DNA from: RYN-428 sp035551995
Lineage (GTDB): Bacteria > Planctomycetota > Phycisphaerae > Tepidisphaerales > Tepidisphaeraceae
NCBI GenBank assembly: GCA_035551995.1
Contig: DASZME010000078.1
Span: 9,963 to 73,962 of the forward strand
Reading direction: 5' to 3'
DNA: 64,000 nt
Positions 18,854 through 27,706 of the stretch are shown here, one piece after another (the first letter of the stretch is position 1; every line of letters starts with the position of its first letter). Made by a program: the position numbers and the translations under genes. The notes beneath the pieces were generated by a model. That model was given only the letters and a program-made list of their open reading frames with translations, was not told the origin of the DNA and made no database searches.

Positions 18854-20412
18854 GGGGCGTTTCCCGATCCCACAAAACTTTTTAGTCCGCCCGTTTCGCT
18901 TCCCGCGATCACCCGCCCGCCGACCACCTGCGGCGCCGACACCGATAATCCCGTTCCCGGCCTGGCCTGATCGTTGAGATATGTCTTTTCCAGCACCTTC
19001 CCGTCGTTGGCGTCGATGATCGCGAGGTAGCCGTCCCGGCTCACCGCGTAAACGCGATTGCCCGCCAGCGCGCAACCGGCAAGTACCGGCGCGGCGCCGC
19101 TCACGCGGGCGCGCCACAGGACCGTTCCATCGACGGCGTTGAGCGCCGTCACTTCGCCGGTGCGCAAGGGGCAGATCAGTTTGCCGTCGGCATACGCCAC
19201 TTCGCCCAGCACGGCGTCCTGGAAATTCGTCCGCCAGCGAATCTGGCCTGTCTTGCGATCCAGCGCGACGACGGCGCCTTGCGGATTCGGATTAGAGTAG
19301 ACGTAGTCGCTATTCCCGGCGCCGGCGATCGCCAGATCGCCGGCCAGCGTAATGGCGCTGGTCACGGGATAGGCGACGGGCGTTTGCCAGATGACGCGCG
19401 GCAGCTTCTTGTCTTGTAGCTCCTGATCCGTTTCGCTTCGGAGCGCGATGACGGCGCTGCCGTTAAAGCCGCTGCCGATGTAGACGACGCCGGCGTCGTC
19501 GATGGCCGGGGAGCTTTCGGGATCGTTGACGGATTGGCGCCAAAGTTCCCTGCCGTCGGAAATCGAGACGGCCAAAACGTAGCCGGGATCGCCGACGGCT
19601 TTCCCGTCTTTTCCCTCGATCGCCCCGGCGCCGGCGACGGCGATGTCGCCGAAAATCGCGGGGGAGGATTCGATATGGAGCGGCGTTTTCACCGACCAGC
19701 GCAGATGACCGTCGGTGGCGTCAAAACAGAGCAGCGAGCAATCGTGATCGTCATGCAGGCCCTGGCCGATGACGAGATTTTTGCCGTCGCGGGAAAGGGC
19801 CGGTGAACTGAAAAATGGTCGCAGCGGCTCGTCGTTGGCCTGGGCGATTTGCCAGATCGGCGCTCCGGTTTCGGCGTCGAGACAGGCGAGCAAGCCGGTA
19901 AATCCGCCGACGTCGGTCTGACAGCCGGCGGCATAAACGTAATGAGCGGTTATGGCGCTGACCGAAAGAAACATCGTTTCATCCGGACGGAAATTCCAGA
20001 TCTGTTTAAGGCCGACGGGAATGGCGCCGCCGTCGTACCCGCGCCGGCTCATGTCGCGCCCGAGAAAAAGCGGGACATCCATCGCCTGGGCGACCATCAG
20101 CGTGGGCGCTTTGCCGGTCTGCTCCAGCGCCAGAATCCGCTCGGCCACCTTCGCCCAATCCTGCCGCGGTCGATCGCCCGATTGAACACGACGGGCGGCC
20201 TGGGCGGGCGTCAGCAGCCAGGTGGAAAAGAGGATGACGCCGGCGATCCCGGCGATCGCCGAAAGCGCCAGAACAGGCCGGCGCCTGCACGTTTGCAGCA
20301 ACGCGCGCGGCTTGAATACCAGTGCGGCCACGGCGGTCAACGCCGCCACGATCGTCGGCAGCGCCGCGGCGCCCGCGCTCATGAAAATAGGGACGACTGC
20401 AATGACGTCCAT
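18850..20412 (-). CDS. Membrane-anchored PQQ-like beta-propeller protein
   Basis: A 520-residue protein with two N-terminal membrane helices (residues about 3-32 and 47-66, the latter PVLALSAIAGIAGVILFSTW) and a large exported domain of PQQ-type blades. Blade motifs include CLDAETGAPIWQI, CFDATDGHLRWSV, VSISDGRELWR, ALDRKTGQIRWRT and ALNAVDGTVLWRA. No quinoprotein catalytic residues can be assigned, so it is more likely a binding or scaffold propeller (BamB-like fold) than a dehydrogenase. Its stop overlaps the next start by four bases (ATGA), giving a three-gene coupled operon with the phosphotransferase fusion and the FG-GAP protein. The ATG at 20412 was chosen because it starts the first helix; the upstream extension looks non-coding. 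Confidence 0.8.
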   Translation of the reverse strand: MDVIAVVPIFMSAGAAALPTIVAALTAVAALVFKPRALLQTCRRRPVLALSAIAGIAGVILFSTWLLTPAQAARRVQSGDRPRQDWAKVAERILALEQTGKAPTLMVAQAMDVPLFLGRDMSRRGYDGGAIPVGLKQIWNFRPDETMFLSVSAITAHYVYAAGCQTDVGGFTGLLACLDAETGAPIWQIAQANDEPLRPFFSSPALSRDGKNLVIGQGLHDDHDCSLLCFDATDGHLRWSVKTPLHIESSPAIFGDIAVAGAGAIEGKDGKAVGDPGYVLAVSISDGRELWRQSVNDPESSPAIDDAGVVYIGSGFNGSAVIALRSETDQELQDKKLPRVIWQTPVAYPVTSAITLAGDLAIAGAGNSDYVYSNPNPQGAVVALDRKTGQIRWRTNFQDAVLGEVAYADGKLICPLRTGEVTALNAVDGTVLWRARVSGAAPVLAGCALAGNRVYAVSRDGYLAIIDANDGKVLEKTYLNDQARPGTGLSVSAPQVVGGRVIAGSETGGLKSFVGSGNAP

Positions 20413-20563
20413 GTCCGGTTCCAAAATGAAAGATGTAGCCCGGCGAAAGTTTACACGCGACCAGGGGAAAGTTGAAATCCGAAACTCGAAATCTAAAATG
20501 GCCGTCCAATAACCCGTAGCACAGTCGCCGGCCTCTGGGCCCAAACGGGTGCGATATGATTAT

Positions 20564-21865
20564 TCAAAGCTCCGCCATCGGGACTTCGTTCGGATTATGA
20601 GTCGCGGGAACCGGCTTTTCCACCGCTTCACCCGGCGTCGGTTGCCGGAGGACCATTAGCCACGCGCCCATCAGCAATGCGATGATCGCCGCCGCCAGGT
20701 ACTGTCCCGTGTGATGCAAAAACGGGTAGACCAACCCCGCTACCACCGGCCCGGCCACGCGCGCCAGGCTGCTTAAGCCGCTGTATAGACCGAAGACGAC
20801 GCCTTGCTGTTTGGGATCGCTGAATTTGGAAATCAGCGATGAGATGGTCGGCATCTGAAGGCTTCGGCCCGACGCGTTGATGGCGCCGGCCACGAACAGG
20901 ACCAGCAACCCGCCCCCGTAACCGAGACGGATGTAGCCGAGCATGCCGATCGCGACCAGGAACGGCCCTGCGATCGCCAGCGGCCAGTCACTCATTTTGG
21001 TGGTCAGGCGCCGGACCAGGCCGCCTTGCACCAGGGCGATGATGATGCCGATATAGGCGAAGTACCAGCCGACCTGTTTGGGCCCCCAGCCGAAACGGTC
21101 GTTCAGATAGAGGCCGATGGTGCTTTCCATCATCACAAAGGCCGCCATCAGGCAAAAGGAGATGGCGAGCAATTCGACCAGCACGCGGTTGTTGAGGATC
21201 GGCGCGAATCGGCGCGGATGAAGCCAGGCTTCGACATCGACGGGCTTATTGACGCGGCTCTCGGGAAGACGAACAAGCGTGAGAACCGCGGCGCAGGCGC
21301 TGAAGCCGGCGGCGACATACGCGGGAATGCTGACGTGGATGGCCCCAAGAACGCCGCCCAGAAATGGTCCAAACGCAAAACCCAACCCAAACGCCACGCC
21401 GATCAGCGCCATTCCTTTGGCGCGGTTTTTCGGCGTGGTGACGTCGCTGATGTAGGCCTGGGCGGTCGAGATGTTTCCGCCGGTGAATCCGTCGATGACG
21501 CGCGAGATATAGACGAGCGTCAGCAACATCGTATCGCTGAAATGAAATTGCGGCTGAGTCGCCACGCCAAGCAGCACGTACCCGATCGCGCTGCCCACCT
21601 GCGAAAACGCCAGCACCGGCTTGCGGCCGATCCGGTCGCTGATGGCGCCGAGGACCGGCGCGCCGATAAACTGGCAGATCGAGAAAACCGAAAACAGCAG
21701 CGTGACCTGCAACGGCTTATCCTGCGGCGCCTTCACGTAAAACGGCAGCAGCGGAATGATGATCCCAAAGCCCATCAGATCGATGAAGACGATGGAAAAA
21801 ATAATCGCAAGCGCCCCCTTGGGCGGCTGCGGCGCGACGGAATCGAGCGGCTGGCCTTGAGACAT
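20564..21865 (-). CDS. MFS transporter, TetA-like
   Basis: A 433-residue, 12-helix major facilitator protein. The first helices contain FIDLMGFGIIIPLLPFY, the loop 2-3 motif GAISDRIGRKPVLAFSQ (motif A), and SRVIDGFTGGNISTAQAYI in helix 5 (motif C-like), all typical of the tetracycline/multidrug TetA subgroup. It would export a small hydrophobic compound by proton antiport. The ATG at 21865 starts a short soluble tail before helix 1; a TTG ten codons upstream is possible. No clear ribosome site is seen. The gap of about 150 bases to the PQQ gene downstream suggests it is a separate unit or the distal head of the same transcript. Confidence 0.9.
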   Translation of the reverse strand: MSQGQPLDSVAPQPPKGALAIIFSIVFIDLMGFGIIIPLLPFYVKAPQDKPLQVTLLFSVFSICQFIGAPVLGAISDRIGRKPVLAFSQVGSAIGYVLLGVATQPQFHFSDTMLLTLVYISRVIDGFTGGNISTAQAYISDVTTPKNRAKGMALIGVAFGLGFAFGPFLGGVLGAIHVSIPAYVAAGFSACAAVLTLVRLPESRVNKPVDVEAWLHPRRFAPILNNRVLVELLAISFCLMAAFVMMESTIGLYLNDRFGWGPKQVGWYFAYIGIIIALVQGGLVRRLTTKMSDWPLAIAGPFLVAIGMLGYIRLGYGGGLLVLFVAGAINASGRSLQMPTISSLISKFSDPKQQGVVFGLYSGLSSLARVAGPVVAGLVYPFLHHTGQYLAAAIIALLMGAWLMVLRQPTPGEAVEKPVPATHNPNEVPMAEL

Positions 21866-22008
21866 ATCGATGCGTTGTAGAGGCTGGGAATGCAAAATGC
21901 AAAAAGTCGATCGCCCGTCAATCGCCGATTCGGCCGGTCCTCTTTCAGGGCCGCGAGATCGAAGCGAATGCGGCGGGGATTAATGTTTGATTAGGATTGC
22001 ATAAAGGC

Positions 22009-22989
22009 ATGGACGCCCGCCGACTTCGCTTTTACAGTCCCCCGCAAATGCCGGAACCGAAGAACGCCCCTCTCTTTTTTCTGATGGCCTTGCTGCTTAC
22101 CTTGCTCATCCGAATCGACAAGGCAAAAGCGGACGACGACGACAACCCCAAAACCTCCGCGACAACCGAGACCGATCCCAACGCATCACGCTTCGGCGCC
22201 TTGGGTCTGCTTGAAAAACGCAGCAGATACTACAGCGATTGGTTCCCCGAGCCGCTGCGCGTGGAAGACACCACCGTCAATAACGAACTGCGCTTGGATT
22301 ACCAACATGAGGAAGCCAAAGGCGTCGCCAACAACCAGGGCTCGATCGAAGTGCAGAAATCGGCCGGTATCATGACGTTCGAGATTTGCGTTCCGTATGT
22401 CAGCGACGCCACTCATGGCTTCGACGCAAACGTGGCCGATCGCGTTCAAACGACCGGCGTCGGCAACGTCGAACTCGGCGCGCGGCTGCCGATCGTGCAA
22501 TATGTGACGCAGGGGGGATTTTACGACAACACCATCGGCGTTATTCTGGAGGTCGGAATCCCAACCAATTCCCACGTGAGCAAGAACACGGAAATCGCGC
22601 CCGGCATTTTCGATGATCTCCGCCTCGGCGAACATTTCAGCCTGCAAAGCCTCGTCTCCTTCTCCACGCTGCTCGGCTCTGCGCCCGATGAAGGCCGCCA
22701 ATCGATGGAGTATGGCGTCGCCTTTGGCTACTCGATCGAAGACGAAGACCTTCCGCTGCCCTGGGTCGAACAGACGATTCCGCTCTTTGAATTGGTCGGC
22801 GAAACCGGGCTCGACGGCGACAGGTCAGGCCATAACGCGCTCACCGCCACCGCCGGCTTTCGCCTGGAGATGAAGCGGATTCACGATGTGCAACCCCAGC
22901 TTGGTTTCGGTTATATTTTCCCCGTCGACAAGGGAGGACGCGAGGATTTGCGGTGGGGAATCATCGTTAGCCTATCGTTGGAATTCTAA
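22009..22989 (+). CDS. Probable outer-membrane beta-barrel protein
   Basis: A protein of 326 residues with a hydrophobic export segment (LFFLMALLLTLLIRIDKAKA) followed by an acidic linker. The rest is rich in alternating beta strands: SFSTLLGSAPDEG, VAFGYSIEDED, LTATAGFRLEMK, PQLGFGYIFPVDKGG. It ends in SLSLEF with a terminal phenylalanine, the usual outer-membrane targeting signature. It resembles the transporter-like barrels grouped with MetA-pathway phenol-degradation proteins, but I cannot assign a substrate. The start is uncertain: ATG at 22009 (AAAGG close upstream), ATG at 22048 just before the signal segment, or TTG at 21997. The following membrane gene starts three bases after its stop. 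Confidence 0.68.
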   Translation: MDARRLRFYSPPQMPEPKNAPLFFLMALLLTLLIRIDKAKADDDDNPKTSATTETDPNASRFGALGLLEKRSRYYSDWFPEPLRVEDTTVNNELRLDYQHEEAKGVANNQGSIEVQKSAGIMTFEICVPYVSDATHGFDANVADRVQTTGVGNVELGARLPIVQYVTQGGFYDNTIGVILEVGIPTNSHVSKNTEIAPGIFDDLRLGEHFSLQSLVSFSTLLGSAPDEGRQSMEYGVAFGYSIEDEDLPLPWVEQTIPLFELVGETGLDGDRSGHNALTATAGFRLEMKRIHDVQPQLGFGYIFPVDKGGREDLRWGIIVSLSLEF

Positions 22990-22992
22990 TCA

Positions 22993-23493
22993 ATGACTCG
23001 TTTGCTTTCCGTGGCTACGCTTCGGCGATTTCTTGTCTATGCCGTGGTTTCGTTCTGGCTCGGCGGGTTCACTTTCTACGCCGGCGTGGTCGTGCCGGTC
23101 GGCATGCGCGTTTTGGGGAGCCACCTGCGGCAGGGCTTTATCACGCAGGAAGTCTCGCAATGGATTAATGTGGCCGGCGCGGCCGCGATCATCGTCCTCG
23201 CGTGGAATACCTGCGTTCTTTTCAAAGACGAAGATGTCGCTTTCCGATACGCGATCGCGGGAAGTCTTATCGTCATCGCGGCGGTGCAGGTCGAGCTATT
23301 CGTTTTGCACCCGTTTCTCGACCGCCTGCTCGACGCCAAGGGACGGCATCTTCTGGACAGCGACCGGTTTGATTTTCTTCATCGCATTTATCTGACGAGC
23401 GCGACCGTTCAATGGGGCGCCGGCGTGGTGCACGTGCTGTGTATCGCCGCGGTACCGCCTGCCCTGGCGGCGGAAGATCGGCAAAAGATTTGA
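22993..23493 (+). CDS. Small four-helix membrane protein of unknown function
   Basis: A 166-residue protein with four hydrophobic helices: FLVYAVVSFWLGGFTFYAGV, INVAGAAAIIVLAWNTC, YAIAGSLIVIAAVQVELFV and a C-terminal WGAGVVHVLCIAAV. The pattern resembles DUF4149-type membrane proteins, with histidines in HPFLDRLLD and DFLHRIYL. Its start lies three bases after the stop of the outer-membrane-like gene, so they are co-transcribed and may work together. No function can be assigned. Confidence 0.72.
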   Translation: MTRLLSVATLRRFLVYAVVSFWLGGFTFYAGVVVPVGMRVLGSHLRQGFITQEVSQWINVAGAAAIIVLAWNTCVLFKDEDVAFRYAIAGSLIVIAAVQVELFVLHPFLDRLLDAKGRHLLDSDRFDFLHRIYLTSATVQWGAGVVHVLCIAAVPPALAAEDRQKI

Positions 23494-23573
23494 TTCTTCC
23501 AAGGCAAATGGCCATCATACTTTATGGCGGGTCGGACAAGATTTGGCCTAAGAAGGCGCCGGCGGGATCGTTA

Positions 23574-24158
23574 ATGTCAGTAGAGCGTACAAATCCCGCG
23601 GGAGACCGGATGGGCGATATACCGGCGCCGACAGATGACCCGCACGAGCGAGCGGAATGGATCCGGGCGGCGGTTCGACAACACGAGCGGCAGTTGGTGG
23701 CATATGCCGCCAACCTTGTCGGGGATTCCGAGCGGGCACGCGATATCGTGCAGGAAGCGTTTGTGCGGCTCTGCGTGCAGGACAGGGGCAAGATCGAAGC
23801 CCATTTGGCGGAATGGCTTTTCCGAGTCTGCCGCAATCTGGCGGTCGATATTCGGCGAAAGGAACGGCGGATGAATCTGCTCAGCGAAGAGCAATCCGGG
23901 GTTCTGGGGAGCGCGGAGCCCGAGCCGTCCTATGCCGCCGAACGGGACGATTCCTACGCATCGGTCATTAAGGCCATGTCCGTCTTGCCAAAGAATCAAC
24001 AGGAAGTGATTCGGCTGAAATTTCAGCATGGATTGTCGTATAAGGAAATCAGCGTGGTGACCAACCTCACCGTCACCAACGTGGGATTCTTAATCCATAC
24101 GGGACTCAAAGCCCTTCGAGAACGATTCGGCAACGTACAACCCATGAATCCGCTATAG
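23574..24158 (+). CDS. ECF-family RNA polymerase sigma factor
   Basis: A sigma-70 family factor of 194 residues. Region 2 is visible as QLVAYAANLVGDSERARDIVQEAFVRL and the -10 recognition part as AEWLFRVCRNLAVDIRRKERR. Region 4 is VLPKNQQEVIRLKFQHGLSYKEISVVTNLTVTNVGFL with the C-terminal helix HTGLKALRERF; sequences longer than needed are cut here only by position, regions 2 and 4 being about residues 30-105 and 125-185. A second start candidate is ATG at 23610, with GGGAG five bases upstream. The VWA gene 30 bases downstream carries an anti-sigma-like head, so the pair probably forms a sigma/anti-sigma module. Confidence 0.93.
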   Translation: MSVERTNPAGDRMGDIPAPTDDPHERAEWIRAAVRQHERQLVAYAANLVGDSERARDIVQEAFVRLCVQDRGKIEAHLAEWLFRVCRNLAVDIRRKERRMNLLSEEQSGVLGSAEPEPSYAAERDDSYASVIKAMSVLPKNQQEVIRLKFQHGLSYKEISVVTNLTVTNVGFLIHTGLKALRERFGNVQPMNPL

Positions 24159-24188
24159 TGATCAGAGACAAAGCGAGCAGAGCAAATT

Positions 24189-26393
24189 ATGTCAGTCGGC
24201 ATCGATGAATCACTTTTGACCGCCTACGCCCTGGACGAACTGTCCGGCGCGGAGCGCGCGGCCGTGGCCGCACACCTTGCCGCCAGCGAAGAGGCGCGCC
24301 GGTATGTCGCCGACGTGCGATCCACCGCCCATATCCTCTCCGACGAACTCACCCGCGAACATTTCGGGGAGCTAAACGACCTCCAGCACGCCGCCATCGA
24401 ACGGCATCTCGACGAAATGGTCCGCGTTCCTCGCATGACCCTGCGGCATCCGGTTCGCCATGACCGCTTGATCCTGTTCATGAGCATGGCCGCTTCAATC
24501 CTGATCGTCGGCGGCGTGATCGCGGTGCTGATTCCGTTCATCGATCGGCATATCAATGTCGCGACTCAAACCGATCCGTCGGCAAAGCGCCGGGCATGGA
24601 CGACCGAGCCCGACGCGGATCGCCTGCCGTCCAGCGCCGATTCCGATGCGACCAAACCGGCCGGTTCGGACAAGATGGCGGTGAACGATAATTCCGCCCC
24701 CGGTTTCGTGACCGATCCATGGATGCCGCAGCCGGACAATGGGCTGGCGGCGCGCGGATCGGAGCGCGAGGAAACGTCGCTGCAACCGCCGGCGCTCATT
24801 GGCGTGCGTCCTCCGGACAATGGGGCGGCGCCGCGCGTGGCGGTGAGCCAGGCGCCGAAGGCCGCGGATAAAGGGGTCGATTCCCACGCGCCCGGCGATG
24901 CCGCCGTCCATCGGTCGGCGCCGGTCAAGCCCGAGACTTTCGCGAGATTGCCTTTCGATCAACTGGCGCCGGAAAAAGTGTCTCATGCCGCCGCCGGGAG
25001 CGCGCGGAGCACGTCGGGTCCGACCGAAGAAGCGTATTCCCATCTGCTGGAAAACCCGTTCGTCGATGTGGCTCGCGAGCCGGTTTCCGGTTACTCGGCC
25101 GGCGTGGATACCGCGTCTTATTCCAACATCCGCCGATTCCTCACGCACGGCAAGCTTCCGCCGAAAGACGCCGTGCGGATCGAGGAAATGCTCAATTATT
25201 TCCCCATCCGCTCGCCCATGGTGGCCGGGGACGTGCCGCTGGCGATGCAGGTCGAGATCGGCGCCTGTCCGTGGAGACCGGAGCATCGGCTGGCGCGGGT
25301 CTGCGTGCAGGCGTTGGAATTATCCCCCGACGCCCGGCCATCGGTGAACCTGGTTTTCGCCATCGATGTCTCCCCGTCGATGCGGTCGGAAAAGACAAAA
25401 CTGCCGTTGCTTAAACAGGCGATGCGCCTGCTCGTGGCCAAGCTTTCCGTGCGCGACCGCCTGTCCATCGTCGCCTATTCGCAGGAAACCGGCGTCGTCC
25501 TCCCGCCGACTCCCGTGGAAGACAAGCAGGCGATCTGGGCGGCCATCGACCGTCTCGACGCCGGCGGCCTCACGACCGGCGGGCAGGGCATCGAGCTCCC
25601 CTACGACCTTGCCGCCCGCGCTTTTATCCGCGGCGGGGTGAATCGCGTCATCCTCGCCACCGACGGCAACTGGAACGTCGGCGTCACCGACCACGCGCAG
25701 CTCGCGTCGATCATCCGGGAAAAATCGCACGGCGGAATTTCGCTTACCGTTCTGGGCGTCGGCATGAATAATCTCCAGGACGCCACCTTGCAGACCATCG
25801 CCGCCGCCGGCAACGGAAACTATGCGTATGTCGATACGCTCGAAGAAGCGCGAAAAGTCCTTGCCGATCAGATGAACGGGGCGCTGGTGGTGGTCGCGCG
25901 CGACGTGAAGGTCCAGGTGACGTTCAATCCCGCCGCCGCCGAGGCCTATCGTCTCATCGGCTACGAACGCCGGGCCATGAGCCGCGAAGAACTGACCAGC
26001 CAATCCAAACGCGGCGGCGAGCTGGGCGCCGGCCAGTGCGTAACGGCCCTCTACCAGGTCATCCCCACCGGCACGGCATCGATGAATCATCCCGCGGATA
26101 TGCTCACGGCGGCCGTTTCGTACTCCGATCCGATCAACCTGGCGCCGCGCATGTTGCAAGCCGCCGGGGAAGACCGCGGCGTCGCGCTTCCGGGAACGTC
26201 GACCGAATTCCGCTTCTCCGCCGCGGTCGCCGAGTTTGGCCTGCTGCTGCACGACAGCGACTATAAAGGCAACGCGACCTACTCTGCGATCCTCGATAAC
26301 GCGCTGCAAGCCGCCGGTCCCGACGACGCCGGTTATCGCCAGGAGTTTGTCGGCCTCATCAAAAAGGCCGCGGCGCTTTCGTCCTCCCATTAA
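24189..26393 (+). CDS. Membrane VWA-domain protein (YfbK-like) with anti-sigma-like N-terminus
   Basis: A 734-residue protein. Residues 1-85 (LLTAYALDELSGAERAAVA and so on) match the helical head of planctomycete anti-sigma-like proteins, without zinc ligands. One membrane helix follows (ILFMSMAASILIVGGVIAVL). After a low-complexity linker, a YfbK-type N-terminal domain contains FVDVAREPVSGYSAGVDTASY. The VWA domain has the MIDAS motif VFAIDVSPSM (D393), with TTGGQG and ATDGNWNVG completing it. The C-terminal 200 residues match the DUF3520 domain that follows VWA in YfbK proteins. The gene follows an ECF sigma gene by 30 bases. An extracytoplasmic metal-dependent binding domain controlling a cytoplasmic sigma factor is the inferred role. 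Confidence 0.85.
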   Translation: MSVGIDESLLTAYALDELSGAERAAVAAHLAASEEARRYVADVRSTAHILSDELTREHFGELNDLQHAAIERHLDEMVRVPRMTLRHPVRHDRLILFMSMAASILIVGGVIAVLIPFIDRHINVATQTDPSAKRRAWTTEPDADRLPSSADSDATKPAGSDKMAVNDNSAPGFVTDPWMPQPDNGLAARGSEREETSLQPPALIGVRPPDNGAAPRVAVSQAPKAADKGVDSHAPGDAAVHRSAPVKPETFARLPFDQLAPEKVSHAAAGSARSTSGPTEEAYSHLLENPFVDVAREPVSGYSAGVDTASYSNIRRFLTHGKLPPKDAVRIEEMLNYFPIRSPMVAGDVPLAMQVEIGACPWRPEHRLARVCVQALELSPDARPSVNLVFAIDVSPSMRSEKTKLPLLKQAMRLLVAKLSVRDRLSIVAYSQETGVVLPPTPVEDKQAIWAAIDRLDAGGLTTGGQGIELPYDLAARAFIRGGVNRVILATDGNWNVGVTDHAQLASIIREKSHGGISLTVLGVGMNNLQDATLQTIAAAGNGNYAYVDTLEEARKVLADQMNGALVVVARDVKVQVTFNPAAAEAYRLIGYERRAMSREELTSQSKRGGELGAGQCVTALYQVIPTGTASMNHPADMLTAAVSYSDPINLAPRMLQAAGEDRGVALPGTSTEFRFSAAVAEFGLLLHDSDYKGNATYSAILDNALQAAGPDDAGYRQEFVGLIKKAAALSSSH

Positions 26394-27181
26394 CCGCAAA
26401 CGCGGAGCCTTTGAATAACCTGCGCTTTCCTTCACTCGCCACGATTAATCGCCGCGACTTTACCCGAAATTTTCTGCGTCATTCGGCGCGATCGGTCGAG
26501 TGATCCGGCGGCGATCGTCGCCGCGCCGACCATCCTGTTTGCGGCAAAGGGTCCATCCGCGCGCGTGCGCGGAGGACCCTTTGCATTCGCGCCACATTGA
26601 AGCTGGGCGAATGTAAGCGGTAGAAATAGCCCCGGTGATGATGGCTGAGCCAATCGCCTCGGAAATCCGCGGGACGGTTCATTTGACGTTGGCCCTGGAG
26701 ACGTCGCCGATTCCCGTTGGATTCGTTGGCGAAGCCCGCGCCGCCGCGTCCTGGATCTACAGTGACGATGCCGTCGCCATCGACCGGACTGGATGCCTCG
26801 TCGCCCGCCCGCCGCCACCATAGGCGCATGCTGGCGGCGGGATCGAACCTTTGTAAGCCATCGGTAGTGACGCCCACGCCGGAGGCTAACCCGACTGCGA
26901 ACCAAGCCATCTTGTTCGTGAAAACATTCGTTCGGTGCGGAAAATTCATTAATCGCGACGCGTGATTACCTAATGCAATTGCCGATTGTTGCTCCAATCC
27001 GCATGGTGGACGGAGGCGCCGCCGCGCGTTATCGCGCGGGCGGATGCATCGGGAGGATCCTCCGGTCGATCCGGCGCCGATCGCCATAAATCACGTTTTT
27101 CCCGTTAAAAGCTGGCCTTTTTAGTCGCGTGTCATGCGTGGTCGCGGCGTTGATTCGGAGCGGCGTCACGCGGCGCTGCCG
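26394..27181. other. Gene-free stretch with one strong hairpin
   Basis: No convincing gene was found in these 800 bases. Open frames on the minus strand (for example 26479-27087) have no recognisable domain and a composition rich in Arg and Gly, as expected of shadow frames in GC-rich DNA. The only clear structure is the hairpin at 26545-26583. A decayed gene or an unannotated small RNA remains possible. Confidence 0.5.
26545..26583. terminator. Strong 39-base hairpin, terminator-like
   Basis: CAAAGGGTCC pairs perfectly with GGACCCTTTG, and inside it CCGCGC pairs with GCGCGG around a four-base loop, interrupted only by an AT/A bulge. It lies about 150 bases after the VWA gene stop. Without a U tract it may be a terminator, an mRNA-stabilising end or part of a small RNA. 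Confidence 0.5.
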
Positions 27182-27267
27182 AAAATCCCGAGGATTTTGC
27201 ATGTTTAGCAAAAAATTCCTGTCGCGAAACTCGCGCAGACTTGCAAAATCCCCTTGTTTCATGCAAA
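27182..27267 (+). promoter_or_regulatory. Leader with competing inverted repeats upstream of HU gene
   Basis: Upstream of the HU start, GGATTTTGCATG (27192-27203) can pair three ways: its GGATTTT with AAAATCC at 27182-27188 across three bases, its GGATTTTGCA with TGCAAAATCC at 27242-27251 (10 bp), or its TTTGCATG with CATGCAAA at 27260-27267 (8 bp). Mutually exclusive stems in a leader, or operator half-sites for an autoregulating DNA-binding protein, would both fit. Confidence 0.4.
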
Positions 27268-27320
27268 CTTGGAACTGTGTGAACGGAATTCCTAACCTTT
27301 TCGCTAAGGAGAGCAACGCA

Positions 27321-27638
27321 ATGGCTACGACCGCAAAACCCGCGACCAAGAGTGAAATTCTGACCAAGATCGCCGAATCGACCGGCTTGGCGCGCAAGCA
27401 AGTCTCGTCGGTTTTTGATTCGCTTTCGGAACAGATCGCAGGCGCCGTCGGGAAGAAAGGCCCTGGCGTGTTCGCCGTTCCGGGACTTATGAAGATCATC
27501 GTTATTCAAAAGCCCGCCACCAAGGCTCATAAGGGCATCAATCCCTTCACCAAGGAGGAAGTGATGTTCAAAGCCAAGCCGGCTCGCAAAGTCATCAAGG
27601 TGCGTGCGCTCAAGGCGCTGAAGGACATGGCCAAGTAG
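27321..27638 (+). CDS. HU-family DNA-binding protein with basic C-terminal extension
   Basis: A 105-residue HU/IHF-fold protein. The dimerisation half is SEILTKIAESTGLARKQV and VFDSLSEQIAGAVGKKGP; the DNA-binding arm region is PGLMKIIVIQKPATKAHKG, followed by NPFTKEEVMFKAKPARKVIKV. It is the divergent HU type common in planctomycetes and chlamydiae, with a Thr/Lys-rich head and a lysine-rich tail. It would compact and bend DNA. AAGGAG lies nine bases before ATG. A strong intrinsic terminator follows 40 bases after the stop, so the gene is monocistronic and probably highly expressed. The leader upstream contains competing inverted repeats. Confidence 0.93.
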   Translation: MATTAKPATKSEILTKIAESTGLARKQVSSVFDSLSEQIAGAVGKKGPGVFAVPGLMKIIVIQKPATKAHKGINPFTKEEVMFKAKPARKVIKVRALKALKDMAK

Positions 27639-27677
27639 TCGCAGGCTGAATCTTGCGATCCAATTCGATTCGATAGC

Positions 27678-27706
27678 GCCCCCGGTTTTGGCCGGGGGCT
27701 TTTTTT
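27678..27706 (+). terminator. Intrinsic terminator of the HU gene
   Basis: GCCCCCGG pairs with CCGGGGGC around TTTTGG and is followed at once by seven T residues, a textbook rho-independent terminator. Confidence 0.95.

Noticed and set aside
25320..26435. 371-codon open frame opposite the VWA gene
   Set aside because: Shadow frame of a gene with intact VWA and DUF3520 motifs.
26479..27087. Minus-strand frame of about 200 codons in the gene-poor stretch
   Set aside because: No recognisable domain, odd composition, start region without ribosome site; it also reads through the perfect hairpin at 26545-26583.
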